Of a stretch of DNA of 64,000 bases, positions 12,463 to 23,483 are shown in pieces. The DNA is taken from assembly GCF_029962835.1 (NCBI RefSeq), contig NC_080574.1, positions 26,572,001 to 26,636,000 of the forward strand. The letters are read 5' to 3'. Position 1 is the first letter of the stretch, and every line of letters starts with the position of its first letter. The notes below the pieces were generated by a model. It ran no database searches. It was not told the origin of the DNA and saw only the letters and a list, made by a program, of their open reading frames with translations. The position numbers and the translations under genes are program-made. Source of the DNA: Magnolia sinica (taxonomy: Eukaryota; Streptophyta; Magnoliopsida; Magnoliales; Magnoliaceae).

Positions 12463-12831
12463 AAAGATTACATGGCTAGGAGCATAGGATTATCCAATCT
12501 GAAGATCTTTCGGCCAACCAGCATCCAAAGCGGGGCCCAGTACTGACTGTTGCATCGCCACGTTATTCTTGTCAAGCACTTCTCCGTTCGAGAATGTTTG
12601 TACTCACCACGTTTGACAGTGTACTGTTTTATGATACTCAGGCCGACGCTTGATACGCGGGCACATCTAGAAATTATACACTTGGGGTACATTAACACAA
12701 ACTAAACCAACTAAATCTTGTAGCCCCACATCCCTAAGTCATAGTCCTAGGATCAGATGGTTGGACAATCCTAACCTTTGATTCGTGACACCTGTTTGGA
12801 CAGTTCAATTCGCCCTATATATGTCACGAAA

Positions 12832-14045
12832 TTTGGTCCGAGTTGGCCAAGCCCTACGGGACTGTGAATTGTACTTAAACAAAATATACAACACAATTTA
12901 CATAATTTTCATGTATTTTCAAGGCAATAAAAGCAATTAAAAGGATACTAATCATTGTCATTAAATATTGTCCACCAATCGATCCTTGAATCTTTAATTA
13001 CATTGATATTTAAAAATAAATAATAACAACATATATTGAATTTTAAGAAATTCTCAAATAAATAAAAAGAAAAGTCTTCAATCTTATCCAATTGGCTCTT
13101 CATACACAAACCCTACAAAACAATCTATAAGGGTGTGAGCGCGACGGCTCATGAGGTCACATCATTCCCCAAATTAAAAATTCTACTTTAACACTAATAC
13201 AACTCAATAAAATAAATAAGATTAATTACGAGCATTGAATCGGCATGTTACATGATAACAATAACAATTTATTTTTCATAATATCAAAATAAGATAATAC
13301 AGTCATCTAAAATCCTTTTTGGTTTAATCCAGGGTATAGAACCCATGTGTGTTGATCTATTTAGGGAATGACCCTCGGCAGAGCACCGATGTTGATCCTT
13401 TTAAAGAATGAACATCGGCAGAGCACCTAGTGAATAAACTTTTAGGGTAAATACACAGGACAGAGCACCTGTGTGTGTTGATCGTTTTAGGGAATCGCTC
13501 AGGGTAGAGCACTCGTGCCGATCCTTTCGGGTATAACCTTGGGTATAGCACCCGTACCGTGCCGATTCTTTCTGGAATGACCCTAGGTAGAGCACCCATA
13601 AACAAATAACATGGTGATCCTTTTGGCCAAAGCACCCGTAAATTAAAATACATTCTACATCATCTAATAATAAGGAAATAATTGTAATTTATACACATAA
13701 CAATAATTAATTGAAGTAAGTCAATAATTCAAATAAATTACCTCTATAATATGCAATTAAAAATCAAATAAAATAATCTACAATTAATGATAATAATCAA
13801 ATAAATTGAATACATAATAAATAATCAAATCAATATATATGTTAACCTAAAATTTTCAATAAGGAAGATCACCTACCTGATTTCGTGTGACAAATCTCAT
13901 GTATGGCTGGATAAGGCGAGAAGATCTAAGATCGATACAAATGCAGTCCATTTGGTCTAGTAAGATCAAGTTCAACTCAATTCACATAGCGGCACTTGGT
14001 GAGCGTTTCTACGTGAAATGCTAGAGATCTCTACAAGAAAACACA
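12832..14045 (+). repeat. LTR-like block beginning TGTCACGAAATTTGG
   Basis: It begins TGTCACGAAATTTGGTCCGA, a start typical of plant LTRs, and may end near 'tctacaagaaaacaca' (14,045). The flanks are both TA-rich (ATATA left, TATAC right), so a TSD cannot be proven. It contains a degenerate tandem array (13,338-13,640) and AT-rich sequence with no coding frame. It could be a solo LTR; the end is uncertain. Confidence 0.35.
13338..13640. repeat. Degenerate tandem array, about 45-60-bp units
   Basis: At least five to six imperfect units recur, each with the pattern 'gttgatcctttt', 'gggaatgaccctcgg', then 'cagagcacc' or 'tagagcaccc'. Unit lengths vary. Long open frames across it on the minus strand are by-products of the repeat. 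Confidence 0.6.
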
Positions 14046-15702
14046 TATACTAATTATACTTCTATTATCCTAAAATTTATATATTCTAAACTTGAATCCA
14101 ACTACATCAACACATCGACTCACTGAGTCAACTTGGTAAGTCGACTCAATGAGTCGAGCCTTAGGAACTACAACTATGACTTGGGAGGGAAGCTTACTTG
14201 ATAGATGACGTATATGGTTTGGATTTCAACCTCAAAACTGGTATGGATAAATAATACAGATACAAGAGAACTTACGATGCAACTTTGATCGACATGAGGA
14301 TGGTAGGCTTTAATGGCGATTTTCTGTTCTCGGCATATTTCGATATAGTAATGTTTCTGGATGGCATGGATTCATCCTATGAAGCTTTTAAATGGTTGAA
14401 AACAAACTATATACCCATTTTGTTGGTGGTTACATGGTTAGGAGTTCTCGATTTTCTTATGTTGAAGAAGTGGAGAGAACATGAGAAGTGGTGCTTTCTG
14501 ATTGCTAGAAACGGGAGAATCATTAGAAATTAGAGGTCCATTGAATGGAGTTGGTTGAGGAATATACAATGGCTTAGATTTGTGAGATGAGTTATATACA
14601 AACCGCAGTGTTGTGGAAGGAGTGCTAGTTTTTCGGCCGTGAAAGACGTTGTAACCATGAGGAGTCGCGAACTGAATTTGAAACGGAAGTTTAGGTGGGG
14701 TTTGCCATGAAGTTTGATGGGACACGAGGTTTGTAATATCCACATACAATGTGAGCTCAAAAGTAATGCATATCTGTTGATCAGGTGGGCCGCATAGGAG
14801 GTTTTGGAGCAAAGGACCAAAATGGATAAGGTTTCATAGGATTTCAATTTGGATGGTCGGTCCGAATTTAGAAGGTGGGACCTAAATGATGGACGGTGCT
14901 AGCCTCAGATGGGTACGGGGTCTCACCATGTGAAATAGAAAAGGAGGAAGAAGAGAAAAAAAACTCGAGCGGTTGCCTCGAGTGGTGAATGTTGTTTTGT
15001 TTTTTTTCAAATATACAGTGGGCCCTATAGGAATGACATGATGAATCCACTCCGCTCATCAGTTGCATTCAAACATGTTAGGGTATGGGCCAAAAAAAGA
15101 GATAGAGCTGGAGCTCTAGTGGGCCACACCATAGGAAATGGTGGGATTTAGTTCCCACTGTTTTATTTTTTTTAAAAAAAAAAAAAACGAGTTGTTACAA
15201 TTTATGTACCACCTATGTAATTTATTGGAAATTTTGCAAAAATTACCTAATTAATATGAACTTTACAATTAGGGTATTTTTTTCAAAAAACTATCTCATT
15301 AGTCAATATAATTATCATTTCTCTACTTTCCATTACAGCAGCAGTGCAAACGTATGAGTTGGCAGCTAGTACGGTCAAAATTCCTTTATTAAAATTCATT
15401 CTGACCACTTGGTGTGTAATCCAATATTAGAGTAGAGGTCCAAAATTCAATTCGATGTTAGAAAAATGTATGAGGCAACACTTATCCTCTTAAACTATTT
15501 ACATTACTATGGCCCACGTGAGTCACGACTGAAAATGATTTTGGGAGACGTCTAAATTTTTATATCAAATTTCATATAATTATCCTAGTGGGCCTTATAT
15601 AAGTTTAGGGTAGACCTCTCTCTATTAACTATTTCCTTGGTGTAACCCAATGAAATCACATGTCAACCAATTTTATTCTTCCAATATTAGAAGCATGACC
15701 TC
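14046..15702. other. Intergenic stretch, no gene recognised
   Basis: Open frames of 82-124 codons (14,285-14,847) overlap on both strands without a domain or splice support. A-tracts at 15,160-15,190 and the 'gtgggccacaccataggaaatggtggg' motif indicate old repeat material. No bounded element could be defined. Confidence 0.4.
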
Positions 15703-16475
15703 TGTTGATGCAAAAATCTGGCTTCTCCAACCGAGCATCGGTGGTTAGCTCTGAGCCCTGTGAACTTGCACAAGTGAAGGACAAAGGAGACCCTGGCTAG
15801 AGTAGGGGACCCTTCAATGCCAAAGTCAAGCTAGGAATCTAGGTCTAAGTAGTGTAGTTGGGGGTTTAGAGGGCCAAATGTTGCGTACCTGTTTCAATTG
15901 CTTCATCTCTTATTTATACCCGTGGATCAAAGGGAGCATGGCTGTCAATCTTGACATGATCTCTTCCATCATGCGGGAGATGTGTGTATGTTGATATCAA
16001 CCGTTATCCTAAGATCGTGCACCAGACAAGTCTCCAACGTGCCTTATTAGGATTAATCACTCACCATGATTCTCGGCCACGTTACGCATCCGAGCCGATC
16101 TTAGTCGACGGCCAACCGAGCGTATGAGCAAGTTGATCTTGCTTGGATCTCAAACTCATATTGGCATCGAGTACTAGACCTTCGGCTCGGGCCCACAGGT
16201 TGGACGCATAATACCTTCTTGCGAGTCCTGGACCGATGTCAAAGCTTAGATCCAAGATCCAGGGCCATAGTTCTTCGGATGAGAGTTCTAGATCTAGGGT
16301 CGTAGTTCTTCGGATGAGAGTTCCAAACGTTGGTGTGGCCCACTCTGCCTCTCTTTCATAACCCTAGTTTTGGAACCATAGTTCGAAAGCACAGTCGGCT
16401 CGAATGCAGTGCTATTACTCAGAGGCTCTGCTCATCAGCTTCTCCAAGTAGGCCTTTGTTGATTTTTCCATAACA
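15703..16475 (+). mobile_element. Solo LTR, 773 bp
   Basis: It starts TGTTGATGCAAAAATCTGG and ends TTTTTCCATAACA, matching the TG..CA rule. The flanks ACCTC (15,698-15,702) and ACCCC (16,476-16,480) fit a 5-bp target duplication with one change. A TATA-like 'ttatttata' sits near 15,910. No internal gag-pol sequence adjoins it, so it is probably a recombination product of a full retrotransposon. Confidence 0.65.
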
Positions 16476-16802
16476 ACCCCCATCTAAGGGGAGCCAAAAA
16501 CTACAAGTTAGCAAGCTACATTAACGAAAGCTATTAGAAGGTAGACTTTTACCCTTAATTTTTATAGGGCTCACCGTGATGATTACATGAAATTCACTCT
16601 AGCCATTTGGATGCCACATAAATATCTAGGCATAAGGCTTAACAAAGCCCATTCATGATTTAGGTGGGTTGTATTAAAGGAAACAATTTGAAGGGTGATC
16701 GTTATCCTATATCCTATACATTCTTTCCAATTATGTCACCTACCTGAGTCATGGTTGAGGGCAATGTTTGAGCCCTTAACATAAGATGAGGTGATGCACT
16801 TA

Positions 16803-17163
16803 GGGCCTGTTTGGCCGGGCAAATCCCATGGGATTGGGAGGGATGGGATGGATTTTAAGGTAATGATGGTAGTGTCAGTGGATTGGTTTAAGATCCATGG
16901 GATTGCTATATCCCGGGACAAGTTCACTGGATCTGCTTGGCACGCATGACATATCCCAGGGTTTTACCTTCCAATCCGTCCAACCAAGGGATGGGATCAA
17001 TTTTAAGGTAATGATGGTGATGTCAGTGGATTGTTTTAAGATCCATGGGATTGCTTATATCCCGGACAAGTTCACTGGGTCTGTTTGGCTCGTCATGCAT
17101 ATCCCGGGATATCGCGATCCCATACCTCTTAATACCGTGGGATCGGTCCAGCCAAACAGGCCC
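16803..17163. mobile_element. Tourist-like MITE (PIF/Harbinger) with TTA duplication
   Basis: The ends are GGGCCTGTTTGGC and its complement GCCAAACAGGCCC, with TTA on each side (16,800-16,802 and 17,164-17,166). The interior is a direct duplication: the block 'attttaaggtaatgatgg' through 'gacaagttcactgg' occurs at about 16,853-16,935 and again at 16,991-17,077. No coding capacity. Confidence 0.85.
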
Positions 17164-18056
17164 TTAGTGTTGGGGATGGATTTTACATAAACATCATGGT
17201 GAGGCCCACCCAAGCAACCAACCCATTTGCTTACATGGGCCTAGGTTAGTCTCGGCTAGATTTTGAACTGTTTTTCGCCTAGGATAGGGCCTATTCAAAA
17301 TTCTCATTTTGTGGGGGCGAGCCAGACCCTTTAAGACTCTTATCTACTGCCCAGTAACAGCTGTTAAAAAATGTACCAAATGTAGTGAAATAATAATTAT
17401 ATCAATTAATAAGGTAATCTTTTTAAAATATTTATATATTAAAAAAAGATATTAAAATATAAATTTCATATTAATTAGGTAGTTCTTCCGTAAGATTTAT
17501 TAATTTCTAAATGCCAGCCTATCACCATCACACACCTACCATGTTAAACTTTTCATCTTTCTTGGTAAACAATTATCTAAGTTTTTCTCTTTTATTTTGA
17601 TCCGGGAGTGGAATAGGAAACCATAGTCCCAAACATCAATTAATGAGCCACACCACAAAAGATAATGGTGACTCAACGCCCACCGTTAAAAATATTTACA
17701 TCAATTTGATGATATTCATCCAAGTCCATATGACCTTACCAACAGGTTGGATGGCAAATAAATAGCATGGTGGCCCCCACGAAGCTTTTAACTGTGGATG
17801 TTCAATTCGTTCACTTGAGATTTGAATGAATTTTATTTTTTAACTTATGCCCTAAAATGAGGCAGCAAAACCGATGGACGGTTCAACAAAAAGTTCCTTT
17901 GGGCCACTACGATGTCCACCGTTAAAACCTTCTGGGACGGTGGGCTCTCCATCCTTAATCTTTCCCTGAGATAGATTACCTGAATTTAATCTGACTGACT
18001 AATGTACGGAAGGAAGACGTGTTCTTACACATGCCTGATTTATTGAGTTTTGGCAC
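17164..18056. other. Intergenic, diffuse repeat remnants
   Basis: AT-rich DNA (17,370-17,480) is followed by fragments carrying the usual repeat core ('tgagccacaccac', 'cccaccgttaaaa', 'gatggacggtt'). No clean inverted ends and no gene were found. Confidence 0.4.
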
Positions 18057-18560
18057 GCGCGCGGATCCAGTACTACCCCCTCCTGTTCGGATCTCTAGAC
18101 AGGCGGAGGCTCCGAGAGAGGGTCACTGGCGGTCCACTTTATCCACACCGTCTATCCATTTATATCATCTTAGATCAAAGTCTAAATTAGACCACACCAC
18201 AAGAAGCAGCGGTGCTAAGGATGCCCACCAATGAAACCTTTTTAGGGTCCACCGGGTTGTTTATTTTCCATCCAACCTGTTGATATGGTCATATACACCT
18301 TGATGAAGTGAAAAAAATAAATATTGATCCAAAACTTCGGTGGCCCCAAGAAATTTTCAACGGTAGGAATTTAATCCCCACTGTGTGGTCCATTTGAGCT
18401 TTAAATAGTCTCTATTTTTAGCTTTATAATCTAAAACATATGTAAAAATGGATGGACGGTGTAGATAAAATTTATAAATGAGGTTGGCCAAGAAGTGGCC
18501 CTCGGAGCCTTAGCCTGTCCGAGCTCCGAACAGGCGGGGGTAGTAGCTAATCCGCGGGCG
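18057..18560. mobile_element. TIR element, MITE family D
   Basis: It has long imperfect inverted ends of about 100 bp. The left arm runs through 'tactaccccctcctgttcgg' and 'ggaggctccgag'; the right arm is its complement, with 'ctcggagccttagcc' and 'ccgaacaggcgggggtagta'. Terminal bases around 'cgcgcggat' and 'atccgcgggcg' pair. It carries the shared core ('ccacaccgtctatcc' paired with 'ggatggacggtgtag'). No TSD was identified. Confidence 0.7.
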
Positions 18561-18562
18561 TG

Positions 18563-18627
18563 GATTGGATACCGACAAGGTCAGTAGCCAAATGCTAATG
18601 AAGTGACGTCACCAAGCTCTGTGGACC
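18563..18627. mobile_element. Left arm of a MITE split by the Tat/Ogre-like insertion
   Basis: The arm, with 'ggattggatac', 'aagtgacgtcaccaagctct' and 'gtggacc', is the inverted counterpart of sequence after the retrotransposon: 'ccacggagcttggtgatgtcacc' near 38,500 and 'aacgtcacttcag' near 38,830. The rest of the MITE continues at 38,110. Confidence 0.7.
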
Positions 18628-20057
18628 TGTAAACACTGAAAATCGGTGCCCACGCTGATTTATATGTTATGGAGTAGTGGTGGGGGTGATTAGGCCGATT
18701 TGTGAATGTTGGAGTCGCCACTAGCTGAATAATCTCAGAATCCCGCGTTCGGCTAGAACTGCGGAATAATTAAGGTTGGAGAAATCTGACAACTCTCCTT
18801 CCTTAGGTTGACTCCTGGTTTGCGATTCGAAATTCCAAGTAAGGGACCTCAGTTACAAAGAGGAAAGGGGTCAGGTACCCTCTCTGCATATACAAATGTA
18901 CGGTCTCTTCTTAGTGTGGTAAAGTAATCTCAAGGGATGATGGATGCTGTGGCTAAGATGGGACTAGGCACACGTGGATTTCTGATGCGGCGAGATCCGA
19001 GATTTCGGTAGGCCACAGAACATACGTCCAATAACGTGTCTAGAAGGCGGATGTGATGATGTTTATGTAAAAAGGTAAAAAAAAATGGATTAGATCACTA
19101 GGATTTCTGATGTGACAAGATCCAATGTACGACAAGTCACAAAACATACGTTCACTAGAGATCTAGAGAAGCAGGGGGGTTGAGAATGGAATTGATGTCA
19201 TGATAAGTGCTAGTATGTAGAATGGATCTTTGGCTTGATTTTGAGTAGGCTAAGACGTGAACCGAACCATGACAATTCCAGGCTAGGCTTATGGGCGGAA
19301 AAGGTCGAGAGGAAGGCTAGGGGGTGGCTTGAAAAATTAGAATTTTGAAGGCTTGGGAGCTCCTTCCCTCTCCTTCACTCTCTTCCTCACTCTCCTTCTC
19401 TCTTACTCTCTTAAGCTTAAAGGGAGAAGTGACTTGTTGGGATGGATGAAATGAGAATAGGAGAGGGCTATTTATAGCCTTCTCCAATGGCTTTGTAGTA
19501 AATATGGGGTAGGTAAGGGTTAAAATGATGACGTGGAGGCTTGTGATTGGCTAGGGAGAGAGGAGCGCCACGTGGTGCGCTCTCATTGGCTCTTGAGGCC
19601 GGTAAAATAGTAAATAGTGAAGATGGAGGGGGTAAATTCAGGAAAAAGTTGACTTTTGGACATTGGGACAACTATCCACATGCGAGCCGCGAGCGGTGGT
19701 AGTGGAAGTACCGCCGGCGGTAGTCAGACTACCGCCCGGGCTTTGCTCGGGCCAGGCTCGAGGCTGCGGGCTTTGTTCGCTGTGTTGGTTCACCTGGGGG
19801 TCCTCTTTTGAGGTTTTACGGATCAGATAGGTGGGCTTAGGTTTGGGTGAAGGGGTCCTAATTAGTATATAGGGTAAAGAAGGGGTAGTATAAGGATTGA
19901 ACGGTTTAGATCAAGGTTTTGGGTCTCGATCTAGAAGTTGGAGACTTTTGGGTCAGGGTTAGGTTTAGGCTGGGATTAGGGTTTGGTTCAAGATATGATC
20001 ATGGTTCCTAGACTGTCTTAGCCTTCTCAAGAGGTTAGCCTAAGTGGGGTGTCTACA
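18628..20057 (-). repeat. LTR of the Tat/Ogre-like element (3' LTR in element sense)
   Basis: This 1,430-bp repeat runs TG..CA. It is collinear with 36,691-38,104. In the first roughly 255 aligned bases I count about 18 substitutions, almost all transitions. A TATA-like 'ggctatttatagcc' lies at 19,466-19,479. Near its right edge the sequence has the 'tctcaagaggttagcct' block shared with the other LTR. Confidence 0.93.
19466..19479 (-). promoter_or_regulatory. LTR TATA box (near-palindromic)
   Basis: On the minus strand this reads GGCTATAAATAGCC, a strong TATA box in the element's sense direction. On the plus strand the same site reads TATTTATA, a weaker variant, so transcription in both directions is conceivable. 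The copy at 37,529-37,542 is identical. Confidence 0.6.
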
Positions 20058-20075
20058 GATGCCCCTCTTTGGCTG
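20058..20075 (-). promoter_or_regulatory. Polypurine tract of the retrotransposon
   Basis: On the minus strand, AAAGAGGGGCATC immediately precedes the LTR start TGTAGACACC. A purine-rich tract next to the 3' LTR is where plus-strand synthesis begins in LTR elements. It confirms the minus-strand orientation. Confidence 0.7.
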
Positions 20076-21990
20076 AGGTTGTGAGCAATAAAAGGCCAAA
20101 GCGAGTGGACACCCCACCCTTCTGGTCAGAAAGGATAGTGATTTGAATCTATTGCCTGCCATTGTATCATTGTCAGTCAATTGTTTGGAAAAGAGATTAC
20201 TTGCACATGTTATAAGTGTTGAGGAAAACATTGTGATTGTCTCCTGTGCATTCGTCGCGGCTTTACGGGTTACCAATCACAACCCTTTTACATAAGATTG
20301 CTAATAGCATTGGAGGGTGAGTCTGAAAAGTAAGGGCCTCTGCGCGTTGGTGCGGCTTTACGAGGATTCTCATACTATTTGGTCTGTCATTTCCTTTGCT
20401 ATACAATCACCCTGGGAGTATTCGATTTGTTTGATTGTCAAAGTGGTTAGCTGCCCTATGCATTGGTGCGGCCTTACGAGGAACTTACTACGTCGACTTG
20501 GACTCAATCAAATTTTCTGAACATCTCGGACTAGGTATGTGCAGGTATTCCTTTGCCATACAGTCTACTGATTCTAATACTTTGGTTACAACAGATTGTT
20601 GTCACATTGAGTTTGATTATTCTTTCCATAGATAGATCCACTTGCTTTTACTAGCATTTGTACGACTGTCCAGATATAGAGATCGGGCCAATCGTACATG
20701 TATCATGTACGGATTCAATCATCCTTCGGGGAAACCGGGAGAGATCAAATCTTATTTAGCTGTTTGCACTGACCGCAACTGGAGAATATGAAAGATTCCT
20801 CAGTTTATTGCGTGCCGTGTGCGTTTTTTAAAAATTTTTTATTTGAAAATTATCCTCTTTGGAGCTAAACTCCTTAGGGATTTTATTTGAAAATACTTTT
20901 AGATTTTTTGAAAAATATCCGTTCAATCTCGCGGGTGGGCGTCGTCGTTCGGTTTTTTTATTTGCACAAGTTAAGCAAACAATCGCGTTACCTCCACTGA
21001 TGAGTTGGCGGTGCTAACAGTTTTTATTTGAGATATTTTTAAGATTTTTGAAACATCCGTACGACCTCGCAGGAGGGCGTCGTCGTCTGGTTTTTATTGT
21101 ACAATAATCTAGATTGAATAACCAGTTGGCCTCCACTAATGAATTAATGGGGCAATTGAGGAACATGGGCCTGATTTAGACATGTGGCTTAGGAAATGGG
21201 CTTAAAGAAATGGGGGCCTTTGGACAATGGGCTTGGTGGGCTTTTGACATGTGGGCCTTGTGGACTTTGAACTTGTCGGCCTTGTAGGTTTTGGGATGTG
21301 GGCCTCTAGGGCTTTGAACTTGTGGGCCTAAAGATGTGCTTGGAGGATGATGGATGGTCTGGATTTTGGTGGGCCACATTTGGTTGTTGGGGATGATATG
21401 TTGGCAGGAATGGATGGGTATGACGGTGAGGATGGTATGATGATGGTGACGGATAGTTTGGTCAGTGGATCGATGGTTATAGGTGGTGCAGATGATGGTA
21501 TGATGAAAGTGGATGGTGTCGATCGAGTGGATCAGATCCAAATGGGTGGCGGGCCCCACCTTGATGGTTCGAGTGATTTGGATTTGGCGGGTGACGAACT
21601 TCTTGTGGATGGCCTGGGTCAAATATTTGGTGCAGATTTTGGGGCAGTGATGGGATAGTCAGCTGTTGTCAGAGGTCAAGATACTTGTGCCATCAGCTGC
21701 TGGGATACTTTAGGCGCCGCAGCTCCTAGGGCGTCTATTTTCCAAACCGCTCCTGATGTGGCGATTGTTGGCAGCTCAGGCCCGCCTGTTGCAGCTTTTC
21801 AGAATGCTCTTCGAGATGTGATGGGTGAGTCCGGCTTTTTTGGCCATCATGAGATAGATTTGAGGGGATGTCCATCTTTGATGATAAGCCTTTGGATCCT
21901 GGGTTCCAGATTGTATAGGGCGTGCCTGTCTGGACTTGTCATTTGTAGCCACGCGACACCTGTTCTGAGTGGTTGCATATCTAGATCGAG
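20076..21990. repeat. Non-coding 3' region of the retrotransposon with internal repeats
   Basis: No credible gene. A repeated 'ggtgcggctttacgagg' motif occurs at about 20,350 and 20,465. A tandem pair of about 130 bp containing 'gggcgtcgtcgt' spans 20,860-21,150. A run rich in 'gggcctt' words follows at 21,170-21,340. Long open frames across it are repeat by-products. Tandem repeats between integrase and 3' LTR are known in Ogre-type elements. Confidence 0.55.
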
Positions 21991-22017
21991 AGCTTGACCG
22001 AGTCTGAGATCTTCTAG

Positions 22018-23483
22018 CTGGGCTCCTTGGGCTTCCGGGAGGTTCTCCACTTTCACCGAGTTCGCCTAGACTGGCGGTTGTTGAGTGTTGCTTCGTACAA
22101 TTGGGTTCCAGCATTGAACCTATTTTCTTTCAATGATTTGGAGCTGGGCCCATCACTGGAGGAGTTTGCACATCTGTCCGGTCTCCCTCTCACCCGGGAA
22201 CCTTATGTTCCTTCATCTGAGCCGGTTCATCCCACTGATCTAATCTCCTGGTTTGGATTTCTTACGACTCTTCCTACCATGGTGGGTAGGGCTGGTGAGC
22301 TTTTGCTTGAGATCTTGTATGATCGCTGTTCTATCTCCCGAGGAGGTCCCGGATCAAATCGCCAACTTCAGTGCTTGAATGCACTGATATTTTGTGCCTT
22401 GGCTGAGTTACTTTTCTCGGGCTGGCGGCAGTCATCATTGGTGGTTTTACTGGATGTATTCCGCCGCGTTCTGTTCCGTAGGAGCATTGCTTCTGTGGTG
22501 TTGGCGAAACTCTTTTTGGGGCTTACTGACTGCTCGCTCGGACGTATCCGCATCCTCTGCGGTTGCTACACATTCCTTTAGGTATTATTTGCTTTTGTCC
22601 TCTTTTATTTCTTATGCTCTGTTATCTGCTTGCAACTTGAGCTTGACTTGTACTTCTCCCAGGTATGCCTGTGGGAGCATCTTTATATGACCCCTCCGCT
22701 TGTGTGGCCTGATTCCCCCCGTGGTGATGTACTCTCTTTATTGATTGATGGCCTTCCCCTTGGTGTTGAGGCCACTGAGTCACTGTATTGCCGTATGCTC
22801 TCCCAGCTGCGTGGGTGGGAGATTAGTTGGGAGGCTCTCTGGCTCTATTGCTCGCCTTTGATTTGCAGTGCCGCTCACACTCCTTTACTGTTGCTAGGAC
22901 TTCGGGGGTACTGCTCCTACCATCTTGTGCGCTTCCTTCGTCAGTTTGGTTTTTAGTAGGATATTCAGACTTTGCTTTTTCTGGATTTGGGCATGCCCCT
23001 CTTCCTTCCGATTTGACTACTTTGTATAGACGAGTCTGGATTTCCTGGCAGGGCTCCTTGGATGCGACAGCTCTAGCTCTTGAATATTGGGCTCCTCCCC
23101 TGGTGACAGTACCATACCAGCGATGGGTTGCGGAGCAATCACTTCATCGTCAGGTCCCTGACTGGCATTTGGTGGACGAGGTTGCTGATCAGGACATGGT
23201 GGGTGATGCTTCTTCATCTTCTTCATGCGTTGACGATTCATTCGAGGCATTTGAGGAGAAACCTTTCATCGATCCATCCTTCTTGCTGGCCACACATGGT
23301 CACTTGATCACCGAGATCGCTGTCCTTCACCACGCATGTGAGGATATGGCTCGTCGACTGGCAGTGGGACGGTGGTATGATGAGATCATGCTTGCGGCAA
23401 ATCGCCTAGATAGGGATGATGCTTTTTACATGCACATGGAGATAGAGAGACTTAGGCAGAGATTGTCGATGTACGAGAGATAA
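22018..23483 (+). pseudogene. Antisense plant-mobile-domain-like ORF of the retrotransposon, decayed
   Basis: This ORF runs opposite to gag-pol. The first part (to 22,581) encodes a region resembling the plant mobile domain (PMD, aminotransferase-like): 'WRLLSVASYNWVPALNLF' then 'LELGPSLEEFAHLSGLPL'. A second part (about 22,660-22,956) has 'VCLWEHLYMTPPLVWPDSP', and a third (about 22,960-23,483) ends with an acidic stretch and a helical tail before TAA. A GT..AG interval at about 22,582-22,660 could be an intron. A stop cluster near 22,955 and frame changes break it, and the upstream frame is closed at 22,015. PMD-like antisense ORFs have been described in Tat-lineage elements. Its function is not known; loss of coding here looks old. 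Confidence 0.6.

Noticed and set aside
13357-13653. 98-codon minus-strand open frame
   Set aside because: It is a by-product of the degenerate tandem array.
14285-14847. Overlapping open frames of 82-124 codons
   Set aside because: No recognisable domain, no splice structure, and both strands are equally open.
21176-21658. Opposed 148- and 103-codon open frames (His/Thr-rich and Gly/Asp-rich)
   Set aside because: They lie in a 'gggcctt'/'gatggt' repetitive stretch with no domain or splice support.
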